DNA of 64,000 nt. Origin: Litomosoides sigmodontis. Lineage: Eukaryota; Nematoda; Chromadorea; Rhabditida; Onchocercidae. Location of the stretch: assembly GCA_963070105.1 (NCBI GenBank), contig OY718803.1, positions 6,491,823-6,555,822 of the forward strand, given 5' to 3'. Below, piece after piece: positions 1-12,028 of the stretch (within the stretch, counting starts at the first letter, position 1; each line of letters opens with the position of its first letter). The notes under the pieces are model-generated. The model saw only the letters and a list, made by a program, of their open reading frames with translations, ran no database searches and had not been told where the DNA came from. The translations under genes were made by a program, and so were the position numbers.

Positions 1-594
1 ATATAAGTGACATCATGCTACTGCTTTCACATCTCGCATGACCGATTCCTCAGCGAGAGGACGAGGCAGCAGATGTCCATTTAGACTGAGAAACTGTCAA
101 ATGAAATGAAAAGTTCGACGGCATGAAATTTTCACGGCAACGGGAAGGTGTCTGAATGAAAGTGCAATTGCTTAGATGTGATACGTCTAATGGATAAATG
201 ATTATGCCTGTAAATCATTCTACAACACATACAAAATATACATATTGATTTTTTAATGCATTGATTTAAGTGATAATAGATAACGACCACTGTATAACAG
301 TTCATTGTCATATGATTCGAACCATTACAAATACCAGGTACATCAAACCACACAGTGAAATTTTGTGAATAGCAATGAACTATCAAGGAAGCAGTAAGAG
401 ATGAGCAGAAAAAGAGAAAAAATGAAGAAATGTGAAAATGAAGGAGGAAAATTTTGGAATAAAAGGGAAGCAAAAGTGGCGATGCACAACTATACAAAAA
501 AATTCGCAGAGAAATGAGTAATTGCTGCAAAAAAAGAGATGTAAAAATTGTAAGTTTATGTTTAGTTCCATCACTCTACACCTACTTCGGAAAG
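1..594. other. left-edge region, mostly non-coding
   Basis: No gene can be assigned confidently. On the minus strand a short coding-looking stretch lies at about 19-107. It starts after a TTTGACAG acceptor-like site and reads roughly 26 codons to a TGA, including an LPRPLAEESVMRDVKAVA segment. It could be the last exon of the unidentified minus-strand gene whose preceding exon seems to lie at 679-798. The rest is low-complexity A/T-rich sequence with only chance ORFs. Confidence 0.3.
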
Positions 595-798
595 CTACGA
601 TAATCTGTCGTTAATCAGACTTTCCAAGACTAGCCTTATCCCCCGTAACGCCGACAGACTCTTCCAGGCAACACATACTGTGAGATCACAGTTTTCATTA
701 CGATATTCCAGTGTGACAGCCGTGCTGAGAAGGAATTCAAAAATTAACTGGTTTGAAGCTTTTTCGTCTTCAGGTGGTAGCTTTTGCATTGTAATCAT
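595..798 (-). CDS. unidentified minus-strand exon (partial gene)
   Basis: A 67-codon minus-strand ORF begins MITMQKLPPEDEKASNQL and has an even, protein-like composition. The frame stays open for about 13 more codons upstream (to about 838), so the true exon start is uncertain. A good donor (ACA|GTATGT) lies inside the ORF, with the last exon base at 679. The real exon may therefore be about 679-838, splicing to a last exon near 19-107. I do not recognise the family and assign no function. It is divergent from the WAC gene that starts at 1056, about 220 bp away, so the two may share a promoter region. The alternative is a chance ORF; the plus-strand ORF over the same bases looks less protein-like. 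Confidence 0.35.
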   Translation of the reverse strand: MITMQKLPPEDEKASNQLIFEFLLSTAVTLEYRNENCDLTVCVAWKSLSALRGIRLVLESLINDRLS

Positions 799-1055
799 AC
801 GCGATTCAGTCAGCGCTCCAGTTATGGTATGGTTTAACCGTTTCTCTTACATTAGCATATAATTATAAGTGATTAGTTTTATAGTTCGAGGTTTGTATTC
901 TAAGTTGAATTTGTCATCCGAAATTGAGGTTAGTATCGGAAGTTTCAGTTGTATCAGAAGCTGAAACATTCACTAAGATAAAGCAGCATGAATTTTACTG
1001 ATTTAAAATTAAAAGTTTAAACCTCATATTTATAATTTACTTAAAAAATTAATGT

Positions 1056-2983
1056 ATGATTGAGGATCGACAGTCAACGACATCATCGAATCCACGGCTG
1101 AAAGAGTTTGGCCCATGGACAGAGCAATATAGTTCAGCTGGGAAGCGCTACTTCTATAATCGAGAAACTGAGGTGTCACAATGGGAAAAACCTCCTGAGT
1201 GGCGAGAATATGAAAAGTTTCTATCAGAAAATGCTGCAAATCAAAGTCCTATCTCATCTGCTTGTAGGCTGTTTTCTCATTTAATTAGATTTGATTTGGC
1301 ATTGAGTGTAACGAGAACGTATCGAAATAGAAGATACTTTGCCATCTAACTTAATCAACGCATCAGCCGACAAAATATCATGATTTTGAATGTCCATGTC
1401 AAAAATTCATAGCTATTGGAAAAAATTCTACTCATTACAAGTGGATTAAAACCACCAGTTTTTTTCTACTGTGTGTGCTCAAGTAAACATTGTTTTAGTG
1501 TTGTATGTAAAAAAAGGATACGTTTTGCTCTTAAGTAATGTCTCTGTATCGCAGTCGGCAAAATATTTTTATTCTAGATCTCCTACAGTTTTTTTTATAA
1601 TATTTAGAGAAAGGTTTCGATAATTTCTGCTTTTACATATACAACTTGTGTAACCACTCATATAATTTATTCATCACCGATCAACAACGGTGTCGTGCGT
1701 GGGATTTCGTAAGCAATGTCATGCTGTTGTGCTGTTGCAACTCCATTCCCATTTAAGGCTGAATTATAATTTCATTCCTTTAACTTCTAAATTTAGTTTT
1801 TAATTCATCCCTCTTTTGACATTTAATTGTCTATGATTTCGTTCCCTCTTTTGCCAAGACAAGTTACTATGACTTAATCATAGAATGGTGCTTCATCCAC
1901 TATTAAACCAGTTTGAATGAACTGCTCAGAACAAACAGATCGAAACTAACTCTAATGAACTTATTTAATAGTGAGTGAAAAAGTTAATCCATTTCATCAT
2001 TTAATTATTTAATGATCAACGTGCCGATTGAGATGTAAAGGAGCTAGCATTTTGTACAGTTTAGTTTGACCATTGCAAAACGTTGAACAGTCTACAGTAG
2101 TTTTTACGGGCAGTATACAGTTACAAGAATTCTCCGGACTTTTTTTACAAATTAACTAGTGTATGTTTTCCACAAGTCTCATTGCAGCTGGAGCTCGTGT
2201 TCCTTCAAGCAACAATGCTGCAGGAATGTATTCGGTTACCTCAGCAGATTCTGTAGGATGTGGTAATAACGGCGACGTAAAGAATAAAGTGAAAACGCAC
2301 GATCCGTCTCAGTCAGTCATGAGAGCTAAGCGTCCAAAAGTTGAATTGAAAGAAGAAGATGCAATCGGCCCTGTAATTTTTTCTGAAGAGCAGCACAGGC
2401 GGTTTCTGAGGTTTCTTCCACCAAAATAAATGTTGATACAGACCGCCCCATCAATCAAATTATATCATTTGTTTCTCATAGGAAGTTTTATTAGTAAGAT
2501 CATTAACTGTCAAGTTCAGTGAGCATTACAAGGGAGAGTAACACATCGAAGACGGTTGCTACTGATAGTAAGTAGTAAAAATATGTCGTCAATAATCATA
2601 TGAAAATGAAACCGCACAATTTACAATATAATGCACAGAAATCCTAAAATTCTGTATTTTATGCGTTATGTGGCGTATCAACGCCAGACTCTACGTTATA
2701 TAATTTGAAATTTCGTTAAAATTGCAGAGCAGATGCACAAACATCCACTCGTCGATGGCCAACAGAAGATTGGGAACAAAGTGCAATGAAGGCAGATGCA
2801 GCTGCACACAATCTTACGTTGCAAATCATTTATGTATCTTGCGATCTAAAAAGTGCTGGTTCGCTTGTGAAAACTGCTGAAATGCGTTCTTCTTTATTAG
2901 CACAAAAGTTACAGTTTATCGCAGATCATCAACGACAACTAGAAGCAAGTTTTGCACTCCCCTTATTGAACAATTATCAATAA
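1056..2983 (+). CDS. WAC: WAC-like WW-domain adaptor with C-terminal coiled coil
   Basis: Three exons fit in phase: 1056-1263, 2188-2410 and 2728-2983 (TAA), giving 228 aa. Residues 21-49 form a WW domain with tryptophans at 21 and 43, a YFYN core, and the VSQWEKPPEW ending typical of WAC. The last exon carries the diagnostic WAC C-terminal block: WPTEDWEQSA, then DLKSAGSLVKTAEMR, then a helical QKLQFIADHQRQLEA. In other animals WAC couples RNF20/40-dependent H2B ubiquitination to transcription and also acts in mTOR and autophagy control; that role is family knowledge. The protein is much shorter than the roughly 650-aa vertebrate form because the long low-complexity middle is missing. Exons could be hidden in the 924-bp first intron, but I saw none. 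The donor at 1264 and the acceptor at 2187 are the least certain junctions. An in-frame stop follows the overlapping upstream ATG at 1052, so the start is 1056. Confidence 0.8.
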
Positions 2984-2986
2984 CCG

Positions 2987-2988
<2 letters not shown>

Positions 2989-3085
<97 letters not shown>

Positions 3086-3096
3086 AGAGAAAGAGA
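2989..3096. repeat. compound (TA)n-(GA)n microsatellite
   Basis: About 59 bp of TA dinucleotides (2989-3048) run directly into about 48 bp of GA repeats with a few GAAA variants (3049-3096). The array starts six bases after the WAC stop codon, so it lies in or beside the WAC 3' UTR. Any minus-strand ORF across it encodes only IY/SL dipeptides and is an artefact. A shorter TA run occurs at about 3275-3290. Confidence 0.95.
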
Positions 3097-3423
3097 GTTT
3101 ATTTGGGAAATCGTTTCAAGTTTCTTGAAAAAATTTAGAATACAAGGAAGATTGGTAGATAAATATTTGCCATTGTTTTGCATTTTTATGTTATTTCATG
3201 TAAGCATAAAAAAATGATTTTATTCTTCGTTGGTATCAGTAATAGAGATCAAACTGACGTCGCTGCATGCATTTGTATATATATATATATTCTGAACGTT
3301 TCCATAACTTATTTGATAAATTTAACTTATAAAACAATTAATCCTTAGTGAGCACTGAAAATAAAGTAGATGTAACGTATTATGGCGCAATACAGAATAT
3401 TTTCAAATTAATAAAAATAAAAA
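3097..3423. other. convergent intergenic gap WAC/MIX23
   Basis: This short A/T-rich spacer lies between the 3' ends of WAC (+) and MIX23 (-). It holds a small TA run near 3275 and AATAAAA-type sequence near 3410. I see no ORF worth calling. Confidence 0.7.
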
Positions 3424-4438
3424 TCATAGGAAGTTCCTACATCGGTCGTGCACAGCTTTTTCGCTCCGCTCATTAACAATGTTTTCTACATCCATTTCTG
3501 ATCGGATCACTCGCAACTATAAAAATTGCAGTTGACTTCTTAAAGCATTATATCGAACTGTTTAGAGCAAGGATAGTGAAGCATATAAAAAACTAACAGT
3601 ATTTTGACCACTGCGAATATCTCCTACTGGTGATTTTTCTTTCTGCAGACGGGCAATATTTGCCTGATTTTTATCAACGCAACGTTGTATCAGATTCATC
3701 CTTTTAGTTCTCATAGTTAAGAGCTGCAAGTGAATCTTCGCCAGTCAAGAAAAACTTTTATGAAAAAACTGCAACATGATATGACAGATGCTTTATTTTA
3801 GTGCAGAGTATTCTAGAAATTGAAAAGGACCCATCAAAAAGCGTCACATAGCTTTTTTTGGAATAAGGTGCCTGATTTATGTCTATTACCGTCTCGTAAA
3901 TGGAACGACACTTTTCGCCCTTGTCCACATTAACAGAAAATGATTCGCTAGGCAATGCAGTGTTTAATTCAAACAATATTTTATCATCCATTTGTCGTAA
4001 CTTATTCAACATGTCCTGGAAACAATTGATTTCTTGCTGAGGAGTACGTACAGATCAGGAATTAAATTAGCATAAAATCAAATTCTAAAAAAATTTTCGA
4101 ACAAATATATATGGTCTTTCAAAGGATGCTTGAAATCATCATGTACTTGAAATTTTACAGCTTTTATTTTTCTGTTAAAAATAAGTAATTTTGTAATTGC
4201 CACTGCGGTGCTTCCAGTCGCATGACATTCTAGTACTGTAACGTCGGCTAATTATGATATAGAAGTATCTGAACCATTCGCAGTCAGTTCCAACTGTTTT
4301 TGGACGTCTAGTCTTATTATCTCATCCATTACGCAACTATTGGAATTATCATCAGTACTTACCTTGCACTTTTTGTTAACCGAAAAAAGTTACCTGGAAT
4401 GCTAACAAGTCAAGACAATCGACCCGTTTCTCATCCAT
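3424..4438 (-). CDS. MIX23: MIX23 (CCDC58) mitochondrial intermembrane-space protein
   Basis: Four minus-strand exons join in phase 0: 4394-4438 (ATG at 4438), 3890-4015, 3628-3723 and 3424-3516 (TGA), giving 119 aa. The protein follows MIX23/CCDC58 along its length: a start MDEKRVDCLDLLAFQ, then MDDKILFELNTALPS, then KCRSIYE, a basic helix with NLIQRCVDKNQANIARLQ, and the terminal ENIVNERSEKAVHDRCRNF. The four family cysteines (contexts VDCLD, KCRSIY, QRCVD and DRCRN) are all present, consistent with an oxidatively folded intermembrane-space protein linked to import and redox homeostasis. Human MIX23 is 144 aa; this copy is shorter in the loop between exons 3 and 4, so a further tiny exon between 3517 and 3627 is possible. 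MIC10 lies 612 bp upstream on the same strand. Confidence 0.85.
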
Positions 4439-5049
4439 GAAAGCACTCGTCAACAAGCTTCCAAAAACAAACCTAAGAATCAGTAATATTATAGGAAGGA
4501 ACCTTTAGTACAAACCGCACTAACCGCATCATTCAGTAGGATCAGGATAACAATTTAATTATTCCTCGTTACGGAATTTCACAGTAGAAACAAGATGAAA
4601 GCTTAAGTGATTTGAAGATTGACTATTCAAAATTTTCTTATTCAAAAACTGAGAAGTTTGCAAAAATATACAGCTTCTGCGAAAAAGCATTGTCGGTTCA
4701 GTGAAAAGACACGCTAATCTTAATGAGATATCTCTCGGACCAAATGTCTTCAAAGAGTTTATTGACGATTATATCCTACCACATCAAAAGCAACGCAAAT
4801 CACTGGCCGATCTGCTAAACTGCATGGCAAAAAATTTTAACTTCAGTACCTAATACATACAATGTGCAACAAGAAATGAGCAAACAATAATGAATGGTTT
4901 CTATCCATGGATCTCTCCAGAGTCTAAATTTAATCATCTGTTCTTTTCATAATCGTTTATATTAATATAAACTATCAATGTACGCTCTCAATTCGGTAAT
5001 TACAGCAAACGGCATTAGCATGAACCAAATGAAACTTATGAAACAACAG
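4439..5049. other. spacer between MIC10 and MIX23 (same strand)
   Basis: About 610 bp without a gene I can support. A 64-codon minus-strand ORF (4559-4753) exists, but it is not recognisable, has no clear splice or start context and is A/T biased. If MIC10 and MIX23 are co-transcribed this would be the intercistronic region, and a trans-splice acceptor would be expected just above 4438. Confidence 0.5.
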
Positions 5050-5334
5050 TTATTGAGACTGTATTTTAGCATTTCCAGATTCTTCGATCATTTTAAGATT
5101 CGATTTCTGCTCTGATTCTTGTTTAGAATGTATGAATGACTTTCTCATATCATGACGGCAATTGGCAATACCCATACCAAAACCCATGCCTACGCCTAAC
5201 CAAAGTGGAAACTGCCTTTTAAATATTGCTGCAGCTATTAAACCAACGGTTCCAGCACTTACAGTCTTCAATGCCGTATCTGCCAGACATCGATCGAAAG
5301 TTGCATTAAGTTCATCTTCTGATTTTTTCGCCAT
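5050..5334 (-). CDS. MICOS10: MICOS complex subunit MIC10
   Basis: Single-exon 94-aa protein, ATG at 5334 and TAA at 5050. It has the MIC10 layout. The N-terminal SEDELNATFDRCLADTALK matches the conserved DRCLAD segment. The first membrane hairpin strand has SAGTVGLIAAAIFKR and the second has the glycine motif GVGMGFGMG, followed by ANCRHDMR. These glycine-rich helices drive MIC10 oligomerisation and crista-junction membrane bending in the inner mitochondrial membrane; that is family knowledge. The charged C-terminal tail (about residues 65-94) is longer than in human MIC10 (78 aa in total). A TTATTGCAG acceptor-like site lies about 16 bases upstream of the ATG, suggesting trans-splicing. MIX23 follows downstream on the same strand. 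Confidence 0.9.
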   Translation of the reverse strand: MAKKSEDELNATFDRCLADTALKTVSAGTVGLIAAAIFKRQFPLWLGVGMGFGMGIANCRHDMRKSFIHSKQESEQKSNLKMIEESGNAKIQSQ

Positions 5335-6752
5335 TTGATGAGTATTGCTGCAATAATTACGTTAAAATAGAAAGAATAGCTTATGCAGTGAAAATGAACT
5401 TTTACAACACTGTGGGTAAAGTGCTGTCCCGATTTACTGGTGAGAGGCATGACTTAGCCGATCGCTTCCATTTGCTCAGATATATAGAATGGATAAAACT
5501 CGAATAAGACTCATCATCATCCTAGATCTCTCATCATCCAAACTCATTTCACTTCTCATGGTTTTATAACATTGCCTAGGTACCTAGGTATCACACATTT
5601 ATTATGCGAATTCTCTTACAGAAAAATGTCAATATTTATAAGCTATTTATCACATTACATTTCTGACAAGCATCTTATGTAATTGCCTTGAAATTTTTCT
5701 CCTTGAATATACGACACTGAAAGTGGTGATTAGCATAAAACTAACCCTACAGAACAAAACAGGGCACAGTGTTCTTCCTCCGTATGATTTGTACGGTAAC
5801 TGAAATAAACTTAGACCTGTTAGAACGTACTTCGAGACAATATAAAAGCCAAGTCTGAAAAAAAGAAAATTGAGGCGATACAATTCATTAATCTCGAAAT
5901 CCAACTTTTATGAGGATAATGGAAGGAAGTTAAGCAAAGCAAAAAGAATGAACAAATGCTTCCAATCTACTTCCACATAAAATATGCTCTGGCGCTTACC
6001 CAACACACAGGATTCAATTCAAACTCACTTCCTCACTCACCATGACTTTAACACAGTCAACTGGTCATTTCTTGACAAGTAGGCTAGCCGCGAAATACCG
6101 GGAACAGAGGTGGATTGATGAGAAATTCATTGGCATTTGTTGCGATGTTTGGTAGATATTTCGTGTTGATGTGGCGATTCCTCATCCACTGCTTAAATTA
6201 GAGCTGAGGGACAGCTAGAGTTATTGCAATATTTTAGCAGATCTCTTCGTTCACCTCGGCAATTCATATCTCATTAATGTGAATATCGCTGTAGCGAGAG
6301 ATCACTGCAATTGTGTCCGTACATTTTACTGTATAATTTTGGTCTTTATGGCTGTTTTGGCTTCACTTCACTCCGGGTCAGGTAACAATCGTAGGTGAAT
6401 GTATATCAGATGTAAATGATTTGAACTGGTTTTCCTATCAACAGCACCACTTCGTATATTTAAAAAGAACGATAAATATGATGCGCTTCATTACTTGTTA
6501 TGCAAAGATCGTTTTCAATTTTTGTTGCTTGGTGATACTTTCGTCATGTTCGTCTTTTGCCAGTTTTCTTCCCCACAGTTCTAACTAATCAAAGTAAAAT
6601 GTTTGTGGTTAGTTTTGCAATTATTCACAAATATTTGTAGTGAGTGGTAGTACCTAGTCGCATTATTATTACTGCTCATGGATTAATTCAAGGTTTGTAC
6701 TACAACAGTGTTGCTCGGATGTTTCAGTTAAGATTTATATCGAGTGACGGAA
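5335..6752. other. divergent intergenic region MIC10 / PTP
   Basis: About 1.4 kb between two divergent genes, so it probably holds both promoters. A small perfect palindrome built on two CCTAGG hexamers sits near 5575-5590. The 84-codon minus ORF at 5650-5904 is hydrophobic and aromatic but not recognisable, and I do not call it. No repeats of note. Confidence 0.6.
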
Positions 6753-9013
6753 ATGGAACAGCTCGTGGAAATGTACGATGAAATCGAAGACAACCGCTCA
6801 TGGAATTCTGTTTATCAAGTATCATTCTTTTTATTTTGCTCTTGCATAATTCTATTTAAAGATCACTCAAAATGAACTCTTTGCAACCTTTATTGATTAA
6901 TTTCAGGAGATAGATAGACAGTCTTGCAAACAAGAAAGGAAATTGAAATTGACAACAAAGATTGCGCATTCATGGGAAAACGCTGAAAGAAACCGTTATC
7001 GGAACGTGTTGGCATGTTAGTCTATCTTTTATTCAATTTTAAAGTTATGTAAGTGGTTATTTGATGTGATAAGAGTTCTTTTCTCCTATTTTAGAAATTA
7101 TCTTTTAAAAACGATATGTTGTAAGCGCTATTAACTAGTGGTAATATCATTTCTAAGTCATATGTCAAACGATAATTGATCAACGAAGTTTGTTACATTC
7201 TTCCATTTGTAGCTTTAATTTCCAGATGATACAAGTCGTGTTATGCTAAAACGGGAAAATAGTGAGCATTCTGATTACATAAATGCTTCGCCGTTACTCG
7301 TTCCAGCTGCCAAACGTAATTATATTTTGACACAGGTTATTATGAATTTATGAAACTTAAAATTTTGCAACGCACTTGAAAGGTTTTTTCAAACGCTTCA
7401 TTTTACTGCTTTAGGGGCCGCTTTCAACAACAAGTAACGATTTCTGGCAGATGGTATGGGAGCAGAATAGCAGGCTTATAATTATGTTGAATAAGCTGGT
7501 AGAAAAGGGATTGCCAAAGTATGTTGTACTTTCTTTGGTTCTTTGCATTTGACTTTTGATTTCAATAAATGAAAAGAATTTTTAGATAGTCTTCAGGCAT
7601 ATGTCCACGAAATGTGACTAATATCTGATTAATGTACTGTTTTTCATTCACATTTTTGAAAGTTATCTTACTTTAGGTGCCATGATTATTTTCCATCTTT
7701 GGGTAGTCCTATACGCGAATTCGACACCTTCAATGTGATTTTAAAAGAAGAACAAGATTTTGATGACTATGTGATTCGGGATTTAGAGCTTTTGCAAAAA
7801 ACTGGGGATATTCCATGTGAAAAAGATGGACCTGATAAGCAGCTTCCACGCGAAGTCAAGCATTTTCATTTCATAAGTTGGCCTGACTTTGGTAATTCGT
7901 TGTTTTCTTTCCTTTTTTATAAATGAATTAGATTTGTGGTCATCGTTTAGTGGAACACTTTACACTTAAAATTCTTATTTAGGTGTTCCTAATTCAACTG
8001 CTATGTTTATCGGATTTTTACAAAAAGTACGTGGAACCGGTCTTTTATCAGGAAAGGAACCTGCTATAGTACACTGCTCTGCTGGTATTGGTCGCAGCGG
8101 GACGTTTGTGGTAGTAGATTCGGTCTTGTCTATGGTATTCTATTACTTATAAATTATATTTTAAGGTTTCACTGGTAGTTCTTTTTTTCACACTTCTAAT
8201 TACCCGCTTACATAATTTCCTTGGTTTGTTGATTTACTGCTTCGGTATTCTGATTTTAACCGCTAATAATTTACAGGTTGAGCAAAACGTAAAGAAGATT
8301 AATATACCAAACTTGGTTGTAGAAATGAGGAAATCAAGGATGGGTTTGATTCAAACGCCACAACAGTTGCAATTTTGCTGGAAAACTATTGCTGATGCAT
8401 TTCGACAGGGAGTTGTTGCTAAAAGCATGATCTGTGATAAAAAATTCGACGATAAACTTAGGAGGAATCTTTTGGCTGTGCCTAACAATCACATCAATGG
8501 CGAACTAGATGAAGTGCCACACTTGGAAAGATCTCAAGCGAACCAAATGACTACGGATTTACACTCCAAGTCCTGTAGTGATTTGTCAACTTTTCGAAAG
8601 AGGGCTTCAACCGATTCTTACGAAACGGACAAAGAAACAAAGCATGCAAGAAGGTATTCTTCTTTTTGATTGATGACGTGTTGCAAGTTTACAGAGGATT
8701 GCCTCTTTGTCCAACAAAGGTTTAGTAAAATTATTAAGAATATGGGCTCTTTCAACATTCAAAAAGGTTTTTGAAGAATTGCATTTAATTTTTCTCACAG
8801 TGCTAAAATTTTGATTCACGTTCATTTTGAATGATTTTATTATAGTGATTCAGGAAAAAGCGTATAGAAGAGATGCGCGCGCGTCTCTTAAAATGTGAAA
8901 ATGCTCGTAAAAAGTGGCATCATATGTTGATTAGTAGCCCTGGTATCGGATGCGCATGTGCTACAGCTGCAGTTGCCTTTGCTGTATATTATATTTACCG
9001 CCTAATTTCGTGA
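6753..9013 (+). CDS. PTP1B/TC-PTP-like tail-anchored protein tyrosine phosphatase
   Basis: Eight exons in phase: 6753-6818, 6907-7015, 7226-7335, 7415-7518, 7677-7891, 7983-8134, 8277-8653 and 8854-9013, giving 430 aa (PTP1B is 435). The phosphatase domain has [14 protein letters not shown] (substrate loop), [17 protein letters not shown], the WPDFG acid loop, the catalytic P-loop [10 protein letters not shown] (Cys near residue 233) and the [12 protein letters not shown]-loop. A hydrophilic serine-rich linker follows (about residues 290-380). The last exon ends in a basic stretch and then a roughly 23-residue hydrophobic segment ([20 protein letters not shown]) with a very short tail, as in the ER-anchored PTPN1/PTPN2 group. 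Expected role: dephosphorylation of receptor or JAK-type kinases from the ER surface. Two acceptors 8 nt apart precede the last exon (AG at 8844-8845 and 8852-8853); only the second keeps the anchor. Confidence 0.9.
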
Positions 9014-10288
9014 TTGCACTAACATGATTTGTTTTTAATAATCAGTGCTTACATTGTGGAGTAGACAAATTTATACACAAAATGCGCAAAAATGGTTTAT
9101 TGAATGCAAGAGCTGTTTATTAAATACCAAAACAAGTCTAATCAGACATTCATATGGAAGTAGTAATGCATACCGGACTGTTTCTTTCTTGTTTGCATGG
9201 ATGTTATTACTCTGTACGGTTAGGTTAATATGGTGTTGTAAGTATATATTCTATACTTTTTGGTTTAAAATTTTCCTGTTACATTTATTACGACATATTC
9301 TAAACATTAGATTTTTTCTTCGAATTTATGCATTTTCGTGAGATTGTTTTGATTTTTTGTTAATTGACGAATTTACATTGAATTATAATATATCCTATAT
9401 ATTCATAATTTCTTGGTATGCCATATAGTCACTCGTAATCGAAATTGTTTTTTTTAGCTGCTTCACTTATAGAATAATGGATTTTAGATTGTAAGATGAT
9501 TGACTTCAAACTACAAAAATTTTCGAAAGAATGTTACCCATCTGTATTGTTGTTCATCTGTTTGTATTCATAGCACTTATAAATTCAGAAATTTGATGTT
9601 GCACTAGTACTACCTTATCACCCACTATAGTGTACCTTATGTAATCTATTCTTTATTTGCTAGAAAATTACGTAACGCTGAAGAAAATTCCTGATTCTGA
9701 AAGCGCAACTATAAGAGACTTGCTGGTTTCTCACTTTTGCGTGCATAAAACGTTATCTTTTCTTTTGTTGAATAATTGTTTCCGATATTTTTTTTATGCT
9801 TGTCGTCCCCATTGCCTTTTTCTTCCGTTTTCTTAAATTTAATATAATCATTCCATATCATTTTCTTTCTGCTCAATATCTACTGTTCACCATCTGCTTA
9901 TGTAGGATGTCCTCTTTAAATGACATTTTTCAATAGTAACTAATTGGTGGATCTCCGTTAGATGTGAATGTTCCAAATTTTTGCACAACTATAACGCTAT
10001 GACTGTCAAAATGGACTAGATTCTCATCTGAGATTTTCTGGGTTAATTGTTTCTATTTTTGTTAATGTATTTAGGCAAAAGTCGTTAAATAATTTATTGT
10101 TTGTAAAAATTCTGAAGTGTTCGCATCATGGCTTTGCATCGTTTATCTTGCTGCCTCTTTTAGTTCACTTGGGAAATATGAAAATGAGTAAATTTCTGCC
10201 GAGACAGATGAGATTTCATTTTTTTCGCAGCATAAATTTTATAGGGAGAAGAGACTAGTTCAAAGGTTCTTAGTTTTCATTTATCTTC
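9014..10288. other. intergenic region PTP / RAE1
   Basis: About 1.3 kb of T-rich sequence between two plus-strand genes. The ORF at 9045-9341 is hydrophobic and low-complexity with no family resemblance. I see no RNA gene or mobile element. It probably contains the PTP 3' UTR and the RAE1 promoter. Confidence 0.6.
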
Positions 10289-11939
10289 ATGTTTGGTACC
10301 AGTAATGCTTTTGGCCCGAGACCGAACAGTATATTTTCATCGGGGACGGCCAATGCAAGTCAGAATCCGTTAAATGACATTGAAGTAGGTTTTGTCATCG
10401 TTCAAATCTTTTTTGATCATGTTTTGCATTAATTCAACTGCTGAGCAATACTTGAGTATTAGTCAAGGGTTAGGGAGAACATATCAGCTTCTTAATTGTA
10501 GTGTGCTTTTAGGTACCGTCACCTCCTGATGACACAGTTGAAGCATTGAAATTCAATCCACAGATTGCCGGTCAGCCGGTTTTGCTTGTTTCGGGTAGTT
10601 GGGATTCGGTTATCTGTGTGTGGCAGATTAGTGAAAACGGTCAGTGTGAAGCAAAAGCGCAACAAAGTGTTACAGGACCAGTTTTAGATGTTGACTGGAT
10701 TGATGTATGTTTAGTTATTTTAAGCAACAAAGATCTTTCAATATATTGCGTCTTGTTATTTCGCTTTTTTCATTTTTTTATGAGATTGATGAGGTGCACT
10801 GTTGGTCGGAAAAGTACCTTTTGGGACACCAATGCGCTTAATTTCTCTGTCGTATTATTTTTAATGTGTGATGGAAAGTTCGCTGGAAGGAAAAGGAATG
10901 TTAGGAATCGTGTCTTATGTTTCTGTATTTTAAACATTTTATCTATTGTCAAGTTTTTTAGTAGTCAGTACCTTAAAGTGATAGCTATAGACATGTGGTA
11001 AAAATGTTTGCATCATTGTAGGATGGCACGAAGATCTTTATTGCAAGTGCAGATAAGCAGGTGCGAGTTTGGGATCTCGCTTCAAATCAGATGGCTGTCG
11101 TTGGAACAGTTAGCTCTTTATCTTTATCATATGTTACATTTTTATTATTATAATGGACATCATTCACACTGCAATATTGGAACCGTATTAATTTCTTTTT
11201 CTGCTCGATTTTCAGCATGATGAACCTATCAGGAAGTGTCATTGGATCAAAGCCCCAAATTACAGCTGTTTAATGACCGGATCATGGGATAAAACTTTGC
11301 GGTATGTTTTTTTTCTTATTTTTGTTTCAGTAATTGTTGCTCGGTCATGTGCGATTTTTATTTGTTATCTTGGAAATGGCTGTTTCATAATATTGAAAAA
11401 CTATAATTAATCATGCAACCGCTTTACTGCAGATTTACACACACAATGTATTGTTATACATCTAAAACCTTTTTGTTCTTTTTGTTGGCGAAAATTCAAA
11501 GAATTTCGATTCACTGCAGATTTTGGGATATGAGGCAATTGCCTACGCAAACATCTTTAGCGACAGTACAACTTGGAGAACGTGTTTACTGTAGCGATGT
11601 GTTGTTTCCTATGGGTATTGTTGGTCTAGCTAATCGACGTATGAAGGTTAGTGTACTATGCTTAATTATTTCGTTTGTAGAATGTATGTATAATTATTAT
11701 ATATGATTTGCTGTAATGTCCTTTGATAATAAATGATTATATAATTCTTAAACTGTAATGTCGCCAAAGTATCTGTTTAGGGAACTTTCATGTCTAAAAT
11801 GGGATTGTCTTTTAAAAAAAAAATTTTCAGATTTACAGATTGGACAACGAGCCATCTGAAGTGAAAGATATAGAAACTCCATTAAAATATCAGGTAGGCT
11901 GAGGGATGTAATGCTTACAAAAAATGTTTTTCCTTTGAT

Positions 11940-12028
<89 letters not shown>

